7,497 nt of DNA, taken from the NCBI GenBank assembly GCA_030705745.1, contig JAUZPT010000136.1, forward strand, positions 1-7,497. Reading direction: 5' to 3'. Positions 1 through 6,434 of this stretch are shown in pieces (position 1 is the first letter of the stretch; every line of letters starts with the position of its first letter). Both the position numbers and the translations under genes were made by a program. This DNA comes from Bacillota bacterium. Lineage in GTDB: Bacteria; Bacillota; Bacilli; Bacillales; Cytobacillaceae. The notes under the pieces are model-generated. The model worked only from the letters and a program-made list of their open reading frames with translations. It searched no databases and had not been told where the DNA came from.

Positions 1-182
1 CACGAGGGAGAAACAAAAGTAATCAAGGTTTTCAAATGCGTTCACTTGCTCTCCGTTACGGTGTTCCTTGCTTTACAAATTTGGAAAACTTCAAAAGCAA
101 AATAAGCACGGGTGATTCTTGGGAAGTTCATTGCCTGGCAATCGGCGATTATTTGAAATGTAATAATGAAGTAACGGTTTAG
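1..182 (+). CDS. carB: Carbamoyl-phosphate synthase large subunit, C-terminal end (partial)
   Basis: This is the 3' end of a gene that starts before the window; the reading frame begins at base 3 and stops at TAG 180-182. The 59 visible residues include RSLALRYGVPCFTNLEN, which resembles the end of the CarB allosteric domain (a basic-residue pair, then a G-[IV]-P-C-x-T-x-L pattern). CarB makes carbamoyl phosphate from bicarbonate, ATP and ammonia delivered by CarA. The stop codon lies 16 bp before the argF start and overlaps the argF ribosome binding site, so the two are almost certainly co-transcribed. That places this copy in an arginine-type carAB-argF unit rather than in a pyrimidine operon. 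The tail after the conserved block has little I recognise. The catalytic domains are outside the window, so the call rests on this short tail plus the argF context. Confidence 0.8.
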   Translation, partial: RGRNKSNQGFQMRSLALRYGVPCFTNLENFKSKISTGDSWEVHCLAIGDYLKCNNEVTV

Positions 183-198
183 GAAGGAGGAATTCAAC

Positions 199-1176
199 AT
201 GGTTCAATCGGTACAAGTGCAGGACGAGAAAGAAGCGATTAGAACGGCATTAAAAAAGAAGGACTTTTTAACACTCGATGAATTTGATTCCAAAGAATTA
301 TTGTATATGCTTGATGAAGCTATGCAGCTTAAACAAATGCAAAAAGCAGGAAAACCACATCCTTTTTTAAACGGAAAGGTATTGGGGATGATTTTTGAAA
401 AGTCATCGACAAGAACGAGGGTATCCTTCGAGGTGGGAATGCTCCAATTGGGCGGGAATGCGATCTTCCTTAGCTCAAAGGACATCCAATTAGGCAGGGG
501 AGAATCTGTTTACGACACGGCGAACGTGCTATCCCGATATGTTGATGGCATCATGATCCGCACGTTTGAGCATTCGAAAATCGTGGAATTTGCTGAAGCT
601 GCGTCCGTTCCAGTGATCAACGGTTTAACGAACGAACACCATCCTACCCAGGTGTTGGCCGATCTTTTGACAATCTTTGAACACAAAGGCAGCTTTGAAA
701 ACCTGAAAATCTGTTATATCGGGGACGGCAATAACATGGCGCATTCTCTTATTGAAGGAGCTGTAAAGGTGGGTATGGACATTTCGATTGCCAGCCCAAA
801 AGGGTATGCACCCGATGACAGTATTGTTCAGCAGGCTAAGAAAGTAGCGTTACAGACGGGTGCGAACATTCACATTCTCGAGAACCCAATCGAAGCTGTA
901 AGTGGGGCGGACGTCATTGTTACCGACGTATGGGCAAGTATGGGGCAGGAAGAAGAGCAGCAAAAACGGATGGAAATATTTAAGCCGTATCAAGTCAATG
1001 CGGAATTGTGTAAGTATGCAAAGGAGGATTTTATTTTTCTCCACTGTCTCCCGGCTCATCGCGGCGAAGAGGTAACTGCCGAAATCATTGACGGCAAGCA
1101 TTCTGTCGTTTTTGATGAAGCTGAAAATCGCCTGCATGCTCAAAAGGCAATATTGAAATTGCTGATGAAGAATTAG
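199..1176 (+). CDS. argF: Ornithine carbamoyltransferase
   Basis: The product transfers the carbamoyl group of carbamoyl phosphate to ornithine, giving citrulline in arginine biosynthesis; it is a cytosolic enzyme, normally a homotrimer. At 325 residues it is close to the usual 310-330. Visible motifs are the carbamoyl-phosphate loop STRTR at 70-74, the HPTQ motif at 148-151, GDGNNMAHS at 175-183 opening the ornithine domain, D243 followed by SMGQE at 247-251 (the ornithine-binding SMG loop), and HCLPAHRGEEV at 282-292 with the catalytic cysteine. These separate it from aspartate carbamoyltransferase. The start is ATG 199, preceded by an excellent site, AGGAAGGAGG at 181-190. The N-terminus seems a few residues longer than that of B. 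subtilis ArgF. The gene follows carB by 16 bp and a terminator follows it, so it is the last gene of the operon. Any ArgR operator would lie upstream of the window. A catabolic arcB role is possible in principle, but the carB neighbour argues for biosynthesis. Confidence 0.97.
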   Translation: MVQSVQVQDEKEAIRTALKKKDFLTLDEFDSKELLYMLDEAMQLKQMQKAGKPHPFLNGKVLGMIFEKSSTRTRVSFEVGMLQLGGNAIFLSSKDIQLGRGESVYDTANVLSRYVDGIMIRTFEHSKIVEFAEAASVPVINGLTNEHHPTQVLADLLTIFEHKGSFENLKICYIGDGNNMAHSLIEGAVKVGMDISIASPKGYAPDDSIVQQAKKVALQTGANIHILENPIEAVSGADVIVTDVWASMGQEEEQQKRMEIFKPYQVNAELCKYAKEDFIFLHCLPAHRGEEVTAEIIDGKHSVVFDEAENRLHAQKAILKLLMKN

Positions 1177-1243
1177 GTTAATTCCCGCGGAATTTTTTTG
1201 AGTGAAAATGAATTAAAATAGATTTATATAAAACGAATTTTTC

Positions 1244-1285
1244 AAGAGTGCTAAGGTTTTTCAAGCTTTAGCACTCTTTCTCTTT
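1244..1285 (+). terminator. Rho-independent terminator of the arginine operon
   Basis: The arm 1244-1256 (AAGAGTGCTAAGG) pairs with 1266-1278 over 13 positions with one G-U pair and a 9-nt loop, and the T-rich stretch TTCTCTTT follows. It lies about 70 bp after the argF stop and ahead of the ppc promoter, so it separates the two transcription units. Confidence 0.85.
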
Positions 1286-1371
1286 ATGGAAGTGGTGTTC
1301 ACTTTTGTGCTTAACTTTCTTGATGAGTGGGTATATTGATAAAATTGCGGGCTTTCGCAAATGTAACTGAT

Positions 1372-1402
1372 TTGCACTTTTTTCAGAAAGTTGTGCTATA
1401 GT
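1372..1402 (+). promoter_or_regulatory. Probable sigma-A promoter of ppc
   Basis: A -35-like TTGCAC at 1372-1377 is followed after 19 bp by TATAGT at 1397-1402. A TG at 1394-1395 gives an extended -10 (TGCTATAGT), which can make up for the long spacer. Transcription would start near 1409, giving a leader of about 40 nt before the ppc start. A small TTGCG/CGCAA inverted repeat (1345-1360) lies just upstream, and a looser GCAC...GTGC dyad (1374-1396) covers the spacer. Confidence 0.6.
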
Positions 1403-1449
1403 AATATTTAAAAAATTCACATAACTGTTTTATTAGGGAAGGTGAAAGA

Positions 1450-4212
1450 ATGACAACTGAAGTTAAAGCAAATGACAGCGGGCTACCGCTCAGACGTGAC
1501 GTAAAGATGCTTGGCAATATGCTTGGTGAAATTCTTGTGCATCAAGGCGGAATGGAGCTGTTTGAAAAAGTAGAGCAAATCCGTGCCATGTGCAAAACAC
1601 TTCGAACACAAGATGAAGAGGAAACATACCAGGTGTTAAAACAGGAAATTGCACAGTTGGATTCTCCGATGCGACAGCAGATTATCCGGGCGTTTACGGT
1701 CTATTTTCACTTGATCAATGCCGCTGAACAAAACCACCGCATTCGGCGCAGGCGTGAATATCAGTTGAAAGATAACAGTGTTGTTCAGCCTGGCTCGATC
1801 GAAAGTGCCATCCTATCATTAAAGGAAAATGAAATCACGGCGGATATCATTCAACATGTTTTAAAAACATTATCTCTCGAGCTTATTATCACTGCTCATC
1901 CTACGGAGGCTACTAAGCGATCGATTTTGGAAATTCAAAAGCGTATTGCAGTATTGCTGCAAAATCTGGACAATCCGCTGCTTCCTAAAAAAGAAAGAAG
2001 GAAAATGGAAGAGAGCTTATTTAATGAGATAACCGTTCTATGGCAAACAGACGAACTGCGCCATCGAAAACCGACGGTTATTGATGAAGTGAGGAATGGA
2101 CTATATTATTTCGACCAGACCCTTTTTGATGTGCTGCCCGATCTTCATGAAGAGGTAGAAACTGCATTAAAGGATCATTATTCGGAACGCGAGTGGAAAG
2201 TCCCGAATTTTCTTCGCTTTGGGTCTTGGATTGGAGGGGACCGTGATGGAAACCCAAATGTCACACCGGAAGTGACATGGGAAACGCTGCAAAAACAACG
2301 GCGACTTGTTTTGAAAAAGTATAAAGCAGTGCTTGTTGAATTAATGAAGCGTTTTAGCCAATCAACGACAAGGATTGAAGTGAGCGAAGAGCTCATGCGC
2401 TCAGTAATCCAGGAAGAGCAAAGGTTTTTATCTGAAGATCAAAAATGGCCCGTTGAGACGGAGATGTACCGGCGGAAATTTGCCATTATCATCGAACGCT
2501 TAAAGCAGGTGGGAAAATCGGATGCAGGCTATACTACTTCGGAACAATTGCTTGAAGATTTGTATTTGATCCAGAGAAGTATTTATTTGCACCATTCCGT
2601 TCATCATGAACTAAAAATGCTTCAAAAGCTGATTCGACAGGTTCAATTGTTTGGCTTCCATTTGGCGACATTGGATATCCGTAACCATAGTGGTGAGCAC
2701 GAGGCGGCGATAGGCGAAATCCTAAGAAAAGCAGGCATTCTCGAGAACTACTCGGATTTATCTGAAAAAGAAAAATTTGAAACTTTGCAAAATCTACTAG
2801 CTGAACAACGTCCTTTGCTTTTGTTGTACGGTGATTATTCAAAAGAAACTCAAGAAGTCATCGATGTCTTCAAGCTTATTAAAAAAGCACATGAGGAATT
2901 TGGAAAACGTTCAATTACAGTTTACTTGATCAGTATGACTCAATCTGCAAGCGATTTATTGGAAGTCCTTTTGTTTGCGAAAGAAGCAGGGATTTATCGC
3001 CTTCATGCCAATGGAAAAGTGGAAAGCGATTTGAATGTTGCACCGTTGCTCGAAACGATCGACGATCTGAAGGCTGGGCCTAAAATCATGCAATCCCTTT
3101 TCGACTTGCCTCTTTATCGCCATCATTTGCATATTATGGGTGACCGTCAGGAAATCATGCTAGGATATTCGGATGGAAGCAAGGACGGCGGCACGCTGAC
3201 CGCAAACTGGAAGCTATATAAAGCGCAGCTTGAAATACATGAAATGGCGAAAACGTATCATGTCGGCCTGAAATTTTTCCATGGACGCGGCGGATCATTA
3301 GGTCGAGGTGGAGGCACATTACATCGCAGCCTTTTATCGCAGCCAGCGGAAACGCTTGGGGACGGCGTGAAAATTACTGAACAAGGTGAAGTTCTTTCAT
3401 CAAGGTATTTGCTTGAAGATATTGCTTATCGAAGCCTTGAGCAAGCGTCATCAACTCTATTGAAGGCATCTGCTAATGTATTAAAGGAATCGGAGCAAGG
3501 CAGGATTAGGGAAGCACGATGGGAAGAGGCGATGGAAGAAATTTCGGAGGTTTCTCTTGAGAAATATCAGTCGCTTGTTTTTAAAGATCCTGATTTCCTT
3601 ACGTATTTTAATCAAGCCACACCACTTCGAGAGTTGGCGGAGCTTAATATAGGGTCACGTCCGATGAGTCGGAAAAACAGTGCCGAGTTTGAAAATTTGC
3701 GTGCAATACCTTGGGTTTTTGCCTGGACACAGAGCCGCCAGCTTTTCCCTGCATGGTACGCGGCAGGAACAGGTTTGGAAAGCTTTGCAGCCAAGAGCGA
3801 GGGAAATATTCAAACATTACAGGAAATGTACGAGCAATGGCCTTTCTTCCGTTCAACAGTTGATAATTTACAAATGGCGCTGATGAAAGCAGATATTACG
3901 ACAGCGAAGGAATATTCGGCACTCGTAGAAGACGGAGCCATCGCAGATCGGATATTTGGAAATATCGTTGAGGAGTACAACAAAACGAAGGAAATTCTTT
4001 TGAAAATTACAGGCGACACTGAATTGCTCGATCATACACCGAACATCCAGGATTCTGTTCATCGAAGAAACCCATATGTCGATCCGTTAAATTTTATCCA
4101 GGTCGAATTGATTAAGGAATTGCGTAAAATGGATGTTCAAGATGAAGACCTCGCAACTCAAGTATTATTAACGATCAGCGGCATTGCTGCAGGGTTAAGA
4201 AATACGGGTTGA
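1450..4212 (+). CDS. ppc: Phosphoenolpyruvate carboxylase
   Basis: The product carboxylates phosphoenolpyruvate with bicarbonate to oxaloacetate, an anaplerotic reaction that refills the TCA cycle and supplies aspartate; it is a cytosolic homotetramer in known members. The 920 residues match the bacterial family (about 880-940). Motifs in order: TAHPTEA 148-154 with catalytic H150, GGDRDGNPNV 262-271, FHGRGGSLGRGGG 610-622 (mobile glycine loop with R613), SRPMSRK 736-742, FAWTQSR near 757-763 and the C-terminal RNTG 917-920. By position, R613, K813, R873 and N918 match E. coli R587, K773, R832 and N881, which bind the inhibitor aspartate, so aspartate feedback is likely (inference). ATG 1450 is preceded by AGGGAAGGTG at 1435-1444. 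The gene has its own promoter and terminator and seems monocistronic. Many Bacillaceae carry ppc, but B. subtilis relies on pyruvate carboxylase. No frameshift or truncation is visible. Confidence 0.98.
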   Translation: MTTEVKANDSGLPLRRDVKMLGNMLGEILVHQGGMELFEKVEQIRAMCKTLRTQDEEETYQVLKQEIAQLDSPMRQQIIRAFTVYFHLINAAEQNHRIRRRREYQLKDNSVVQPGSIESAILSLKENEITADIIQHVLKTLSLELIITAHPTEATKRSILEIQKRIAVLLQNLDNPLLPKKERRKMEESLFNEITVLWQTDELRHRKPTVIDEVRNGLYYFDQTLFDVLPDLHEEVETALKDHYSEREWKVPNFLRFGSWIGGDRDGNPNVTPEVTWETLQKQRRLVLKKYKAVLVELMKRFSQSTTRIEVSEELMRSVIQEEQRFLSEDQKWPVETEMYRRKFAIIIERLKQVGKSDAGYTTSEQLLEDLYLIQRSIYLHHSVHHELKMLQKLIRQVQLFGFHLATLDIRNHSGEHEAAIGEILRKAGILENYSDLSEKEKFETLQNLLAEQRPLLLLYGDYSKETQEVIDVFKLIKKAHEEFGKRSITVYLISMTQSASDLLEVLLFAKEAGIYRLHANGKVESDLNVAPLLETIDDLKAGPKIMQSLFDLPLYRHHLHIMGDRQEIMLGYSDGSKDGGTLTANWKLYKAQLEIHEMAKTYHVGLKFFHGRGGSLGRGGGTLHRSLLSQPAETLGDGVKITEQGEVLSSRYLLEDIAYRSLEQASSTLLKASANVLKESEQGRIREARWEEAMEEISEVSLEKYQSLVFKDPDFLTYFNQATPLRELAELNIGSRPMSRKNSAEFENLRAIPWVFAWTQSRQLFPAWYAAGTGLESFAAKSEGNIQTLQEMYEQWPFFRSTVDNLQMALMKADITTAKEYSALVEDGAIADRIFGNIVEEYNKTKEILLKITGDTELLDHTPNIQDSVHRRNPYVDPLNFIQVELIKELRKMDVQDEDLATQVLLTISGIAAGLRNTG

Positions 4213-4253
4213 TTTTACAAAAGTAATGATCGTGAATTTTATCGTTATACAAC

Positions 4254-4291
4254 AGGCATTTATTCCTTTAATTAGGAGTAAATGCTTTTTT
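4254..4291 (+). terminator. Rho-independent terminator of ppc
   Basis: GCATTTATTCCT at 4256-4267 pairs with AGGAGTAAATGC at 4274-4285 with a single G-U pair and a 6-nt TTAATT loop, followed by TTTTTT at 4286-4291. It lies about 40 bp after the ppc stop codon. Confidence 0.88.
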
Positions 4292-4478
4292 GTGAAAAGC
4301 CTTTGTAACATATTTCGACGGCATGCTAACTATCTCTTGTTAAAAAAATAAAAAGGGTGAGCACTCTAATATATTGATATAGGATATTAAGTCTGTTTAA
4401 ATGGAAATTATTTCATCTTTTGTTGACAAAAAATCCGCTTATTCGACCGTATCCTTTTATATTAACAGCATTAACCAC

Positions 4479-4520
4479 TGTCATTTCGACAATTAAATGT
4501 TGGAACTGTGTCATTTTGAC
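4479..4520 (+). repeat. Direct repeat TGTCATTTYGAC upstream of the rsbS promoter
   Basis: TGTCATTTCGAC at 4479-4490 and TGTCATTTTGAC at 4509-4520 differ at one position and start exactly 30 bp apart, close to three helical turns. Shorter matches (ATTTCGAC at 4312-4319, ATTCGAC at 4441-4447) lie further upstream. The pair ends about 20 bp before the -35 box, a typical activator position. A binding role is inference; chance in AT-rich DNA is possible. Confidence 0.4.
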
Positions 4521-4542
4521 TATCGATTCAGTATTGAATAAT

Positions 4543-4571
4543 TTGTAACTTAATCTTTTTAACAGTATAAT
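4543..4571 (+). promoter_or_regulatory. Probable sigma-A promoter of rsbS-rsbT
   Basis: TTGTAA at 4543-4548 and a perfect TATAAT at 4566-4571 are separated by 17 bp. Transcription would begin near 4578, about 160 nt before the rsbS start. A weaker alternative, TTGACT 4516-4521 with TAATTT 4539-4544 (also 17 bp), overlaps it just upstream. I found no convincing sigma-B pair (GTTT and GGGTAT) here. Confidence 0.6.
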
Positions 4572-4739
4572 TGATAATATCAAACGAATGTTTGGTTGTG
4601 AGAAAGTTTTAAATATCTTTCCCTCTTTAAATTGTTGATCTAGAAATCGTATTGGAAATAAAATAGCACTGTGAGGCTAACGAGATTTTTTATTGCCGAG
4701 GAACTAGCCTTTAGATATAGAAGTTCGGGGGAGTAAAAT

Positions 4740-5105
4740 ATGAATATAATCAGAATTCCTATATTAAAGCTTAAAGATTTTTTGCTTGTTTCAATCCAGG
4801 TAGAACTTGATGATAATACAGTAATGCGGTTCCAAGAGGATTTGGTGCAGCGAATCAGTGAGACAGGTGCATCAGGAGTAGTCATCGATCTTACTTCGGT
4901 TGATATGATTGATTCCTTTATTGCCAAGGTATTAGGTGATGTAGTACAAATGACTAAGCTGATGGGAGCTTATGTTGTATTGACGGGAATACAGCCTGCT
5001 GTTTCAATTACGTTGATTGACTTGGGAATTACTTTTACAGGCGTAAGGACAGCACTTGACCTAGAGCAAGGCTTATTACTGTTAGAAGAAATGACTGGTG
5101 AATGA
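4740..5105 (+). CDS. rsbS: RsbS, STAS-domain stressosome scaffold / RsbT antagonist
   Basis: RsbS is a single-STAS-domain protein that, with RsbR proteins, forms the large cytosolic stressosome and holds the kinase RsbT until stress. Phosphorylation of RsbS by RsbT releases RsbT to activate the phosphatase RsbU. The 121 residues equal the length of B. subtilis RsbS as I recall it and align without gaps. The block [20 protein letters not shown] (46-65) is nearly identical and contains S59, the phosphorylated serine of the B. subtilis protein; [10 protein letters not shown] and TALDLEQGL near the end also match. The start is ATG 4740 behind GGGGGAG at 4727-4733. The gene directly precedes rsbT, its natural partner, but no rsbR gene is adjacent, unlike in the B. 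subtilis sigB operon. The near-identity around S59 favours true RsbS over a SpoIIAA/RsbV-type antagonist. Confidence 0.95.
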   Translation: MNIIRIPILKLKDFLLVSIQVELDDNTVMRFQEDLVQRISETGASGVVIDLTSVDMIDSFIAKVLGDVVQMTKLMGAYVVLTGIQPAVSITLIDLGITFTGVRTALDLEQGLLLLEEMTGE

Positions 5106-5109
5106 ACGT

Positions 5110-5511
5110 ATGATTGAACAAGTTCGCGTGCCCATCGTTAATGAATTAGGTATTGTGACTGCCCGTCAAAAAGGAAGAGAGATCTCTAAAAAACTATTAT
5201 TTAATTCGGTTGACCAGGCAAGAATTACAACGGCTATTTCCGAATTGGCTAGAAATATTTATTTGTATGCTGGCAATGGAGAAATTCTCATTGAAGTCAT
5301 CTATTCTTCTGGAAAAACAGGTTTGAAAATTACAGCGGCTGACTCAGGTCCCGGAATAACGGATGTCAGGCAGGCAATGCAAATGGGCTATACCTCATCC
5401 AATGGTCTGGGAGCAGGATTGCCTGGTGTTAAAAGGTTAATGGACGAGTTTTCACTTGAAACAGAACCAGGAAAAGGGACCGTTATTACAGCAACTAAAT
5501 GGATACGATAA
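5110..5511 (+). CDS. rsbT: RsbT, serine/threonine kinase and activator of RsbU-type phosphatase
   Basis: RsbT is a GHKL-family switch kinase: it phosphorylates RsbS and RsbR in the stressosome and, when freed, binds and activates the PP2C phosphatase RsbU. Counted from ATG 5110 (133 residues), the N box ISELARNIYLYAGNG has E45 and N49, the G1 box DSGPGI has D78, and the G2 box GLGAGLPGVKRLMD is at 99-112, as in B. subtilis RsbT. The start is uncertain. ATG 5110 follows GGTGA (5097-5101) with 8 nt spacing and gives the same length as B. subtilis RsbT. GTG 5098 in the same frame would add four residues (MNER) and overlap rsbS by 8 bp. From ATG 5110 the gap to rsbS is 4 bp, so translational coupling is likely in either case. 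No rsbU follows; a terminator does. It is closer to RsbT than to RsbW or SpoIIAB. Confidence 0.94.
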   Translation: MIEQVRVPIVNELGIVTARQKGREISKKLLFNSVDQARITTAISELARNIYLYAGNGEILIEVIYSSGKTGLKITAADSGPGITDVRQAMQMGYTSSNGLGAGLPGVKRLMDEFSLETEPGKGTVITATKWIR

Positions 5512-5652
5512 GTCCGAATTCTTGCGTCTAATTACAATCTGAAAAATACCTTGCTTTTCGTCTCTGTGCCAAGCCATTTTGTTTGCGCTCGATGAATAAG
5601 GTTTATATTTTTCAAGAAAACAAGATTAACTAGAAAAAGGTACTGAAAAGCT
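5512..5652. other. Short non-coding stretch after rsbT
   Basis: I looked here for the N-terminus or a decayed remnant of rsbU, which follows rsbT in B. subtilis, and saw none. No start codon with a ribosome binding site, RNA gene or clear repeat is visible before the terminator at 5653. Confidence 0.5.
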
Positions 5653-5700
5653 AAAGCTATGCGGTTTTCTGTTCGAGGCGGAAAATTGTGTGGCTTTTTT
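5653..5700 (+). terminator. Wobble-rich terminator of rsbS-rsbT
   Basis: AAGCTATGCGGTTTTC at 5654-5669 pairs along all 16 positions with 5681-5696; five of the pairs are G-U wobbles, and the loop is 11 nt. TTTT (5697-5700) follows, continuing a T run. Because of the wobble pairs the hairpin forms well only in forward-strand RNA, which fits a terminator for rsbT rather than for thiW. Confidence 0.75.
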
Positions 5701-5734
5701 GTTGTGTTTATCCAAAAATAATTCATTATCATCA

Positions 5735-5848
5735 CCGCGTTCAAGCAGTGGGGGTCAGGCCCTCGTCAGAGAGAAGCGTTAAAGCGGTGGGGGTCAGACC
5801 CCCACTGCACTACCGCGTTAATTAACTGGGGGCCTGACACCGCTTTGG
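5735..5848. repeat. Cluster of GC-rich palindromic REP-like repeats
   Basis: Three related copies sit in AT-rich surroundings. Copy A, GTGGGGGTCAGGCCC, is at 5748-5762. Copy B, GTGGGGGTCAGACCCCCAC, is at 5787-5805 and is a perfect palindrome about a central A; with flanks it forms a longer stem at 5784-5808. Copy C is inverted at 5827-5842 and reads GGTGTCAGGCCCCCAG on the reverse strand. AAAGCGGTG 5781-5789 and CACCGCTTT 5838-5846 are perfect inverted arms around B and C, and ACCGCGTT precedes A (5735-5742) and recurs at 5812-5819. This is the look of a dispersed REP/BIME-type element. Similar G-rich TCAGAC palindromes recur in Bacillaceae genomes to my knowledge. No transposase is present. 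Confidence 0.75.
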
Positions 5849-6327
5849 TTGACTACTTTGTTTTTGAGAAATGCTTTGAGGATAAGGTAGCCGATAATTG
5901 CGCCTGCCATGGAGCTGAAAATGAAGGCAGGGATGAAGCCGAATAATGTTGCCTTTTTGCCGAGCATCAAGGTTGCAATCGGATAGCAAGCGACGGCACC
6001 TAGGATGCCTGTTCCAACAACTTCACCAAGGACGGCCATGATGAGTTTGTTCGTTTTCTTAAATAAAAGAGCTGCAAGAAAAGCTCCAATCATGCTTCCA
6101 GGAAAGGCGAAAATCGAACCTGTACCCATGAGGTTTCTCAGGATGGACACACCTAACGCCTGTGCAACGGCATAATAGGGACCCAAAAGGACTGCCGAAA
6201 GTACATTCATAAAGTGCTGGACCGGAAAAACCTTTACAATGCCGATCGGAATAAAAAGTACATTGCTTGTCAGCGTGCCAATGGCAATCATCATTGCCGT
6301 GAGAGTAAGTTTTTGAGTTTTACGCAT
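5818..6327 (-). CDS. thiW: ThiW, S component of an ECF transporter for a thiamin precursor (probably hydroxyethylthiazole)
   Basis: ThiW is the substrate-binding membrane subunit of an energy-coupling-factor transporter, predicted in the literature to import the thiazole moiety for thiamin salvage. It needs a shared ECF ATPase and T module, which are not in this window. The 169 residues are highly hydrophobic, with about five or six membrane segments (roughly 8-28, 38-60, 72-90, 95-120, 127-155). The stretch from QHFMNVLSAVLLGP (37-50) through LRNLMGTGSIFAFPGS (63-78) fits the family. The start is ATG at 6327 behind AAGGGG (6335-6340), 7 nt away. A TPP riboswitch and terminator lie upstream, so expression should fall when TPP is plentiful. 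Oddity: the last residues, QSGVRPPVN, are encoded by a palindromic repeat copy that overlaps the 3' end, so the native C-terminus was probably different. No clear U-tailed terminator follows the gene. Confidence 0.9.
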   Translation of the reverse strand: MRKTQKLTLTAMMIAIGTLTSNVLFIPIGIVKVFPVQHFMNVLSAVLLGPYYAVAQALGVSILRNLMGTGSIFAFPGSMIGAFLAALLFKKTNKLIMAVLGEVVGTGILGAVACYPIATLMLGKKATLFGFIPAFIFSSMAGAIIGYLILKAFLKNKVVNQSGVRPPVN

Positions 6328-6434
6328 ATGTATTCCCCTTATATTCGTATTGTTGAAAAAGCCTTGCTTACAAAAAGTTATCTACAGCCATTCAATAAAT
6401 TTACCCGCCATAATTTTTACATAAATCCCCCCTC

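Larger units (their letters stand above)
4292..4739 (+). other. Non-coding AT-rich upstream region and leader of rsbST
   Basis: No coding frame with a sensible start and ribosome binding site is visible between the ppc terminator and rsbS. The stretch is strongly AT-rich. It holds a good promoter (4543-4571), a direct repeat ahead of it (4479-4520), and then a leader of roughly 160 nt before rsbS. In the leader, AGGCTA (4674-4679) and TAGCCT (4705-4710) could pair as a weak hairpin with a long loop, ahead of the rsbS ribosome binding site at 4727-4733. I see no remnant of rsbR, which precedes rsbS in B. subtilis. Confidence 0.6.

Noticed and set aside
99..182. Possible frameshift at the carB C-terminus because the tail after FTNLEN is unfamiliar
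   Set aside because: The frame stays open to a stop overlapping the argF ribosome binding site with natural operon spacing, and CarB tails are variable.
204..485. Reverse-strand open frames inside argF, and likewise inside ppc (for example 2178-2396, 2534-2842, 3612-4062) and rsbS (4640-4927)
   Set aside because: They lie antisense to clearly conserved coding sequence, have no ribosome binding sites I can see, and their translations show no recognisable motifs.
4395..4400. GTTTAA as a sigma-B -35 element upstream of rsbS
   Set aside because: No GGGTAT-like -10 occurs at the required 12-15 bp distance.
4423..4464. TTGACA at 4423-4428 as the rsbS promoter -35
   Set aside because: No good -10 lies 16-18 bp downstream; the nearest candidates need spacers of about 21 or 30 bp. 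The pair at 4543-4571 is much better.
5532..5744. Reverse open frame between rsbT and thiW
   Set aside because: It spans the rsbT terminator hairpin, lacks a ribosome binding site and has no recognisable motif.
5784..5808. Palindrome as the thiW terminator
   Set aside because: The stem is strong but no U run follows on the reverse strand, and the same palindrome is part of a three-copy repeat cluster.
5735..5848. CRISPR array or insertion-sequence end
   Set aside because: The copies are too few, alternate in orientation, and are not evenly spaced; there is no transposase, target duplication or cas gene.
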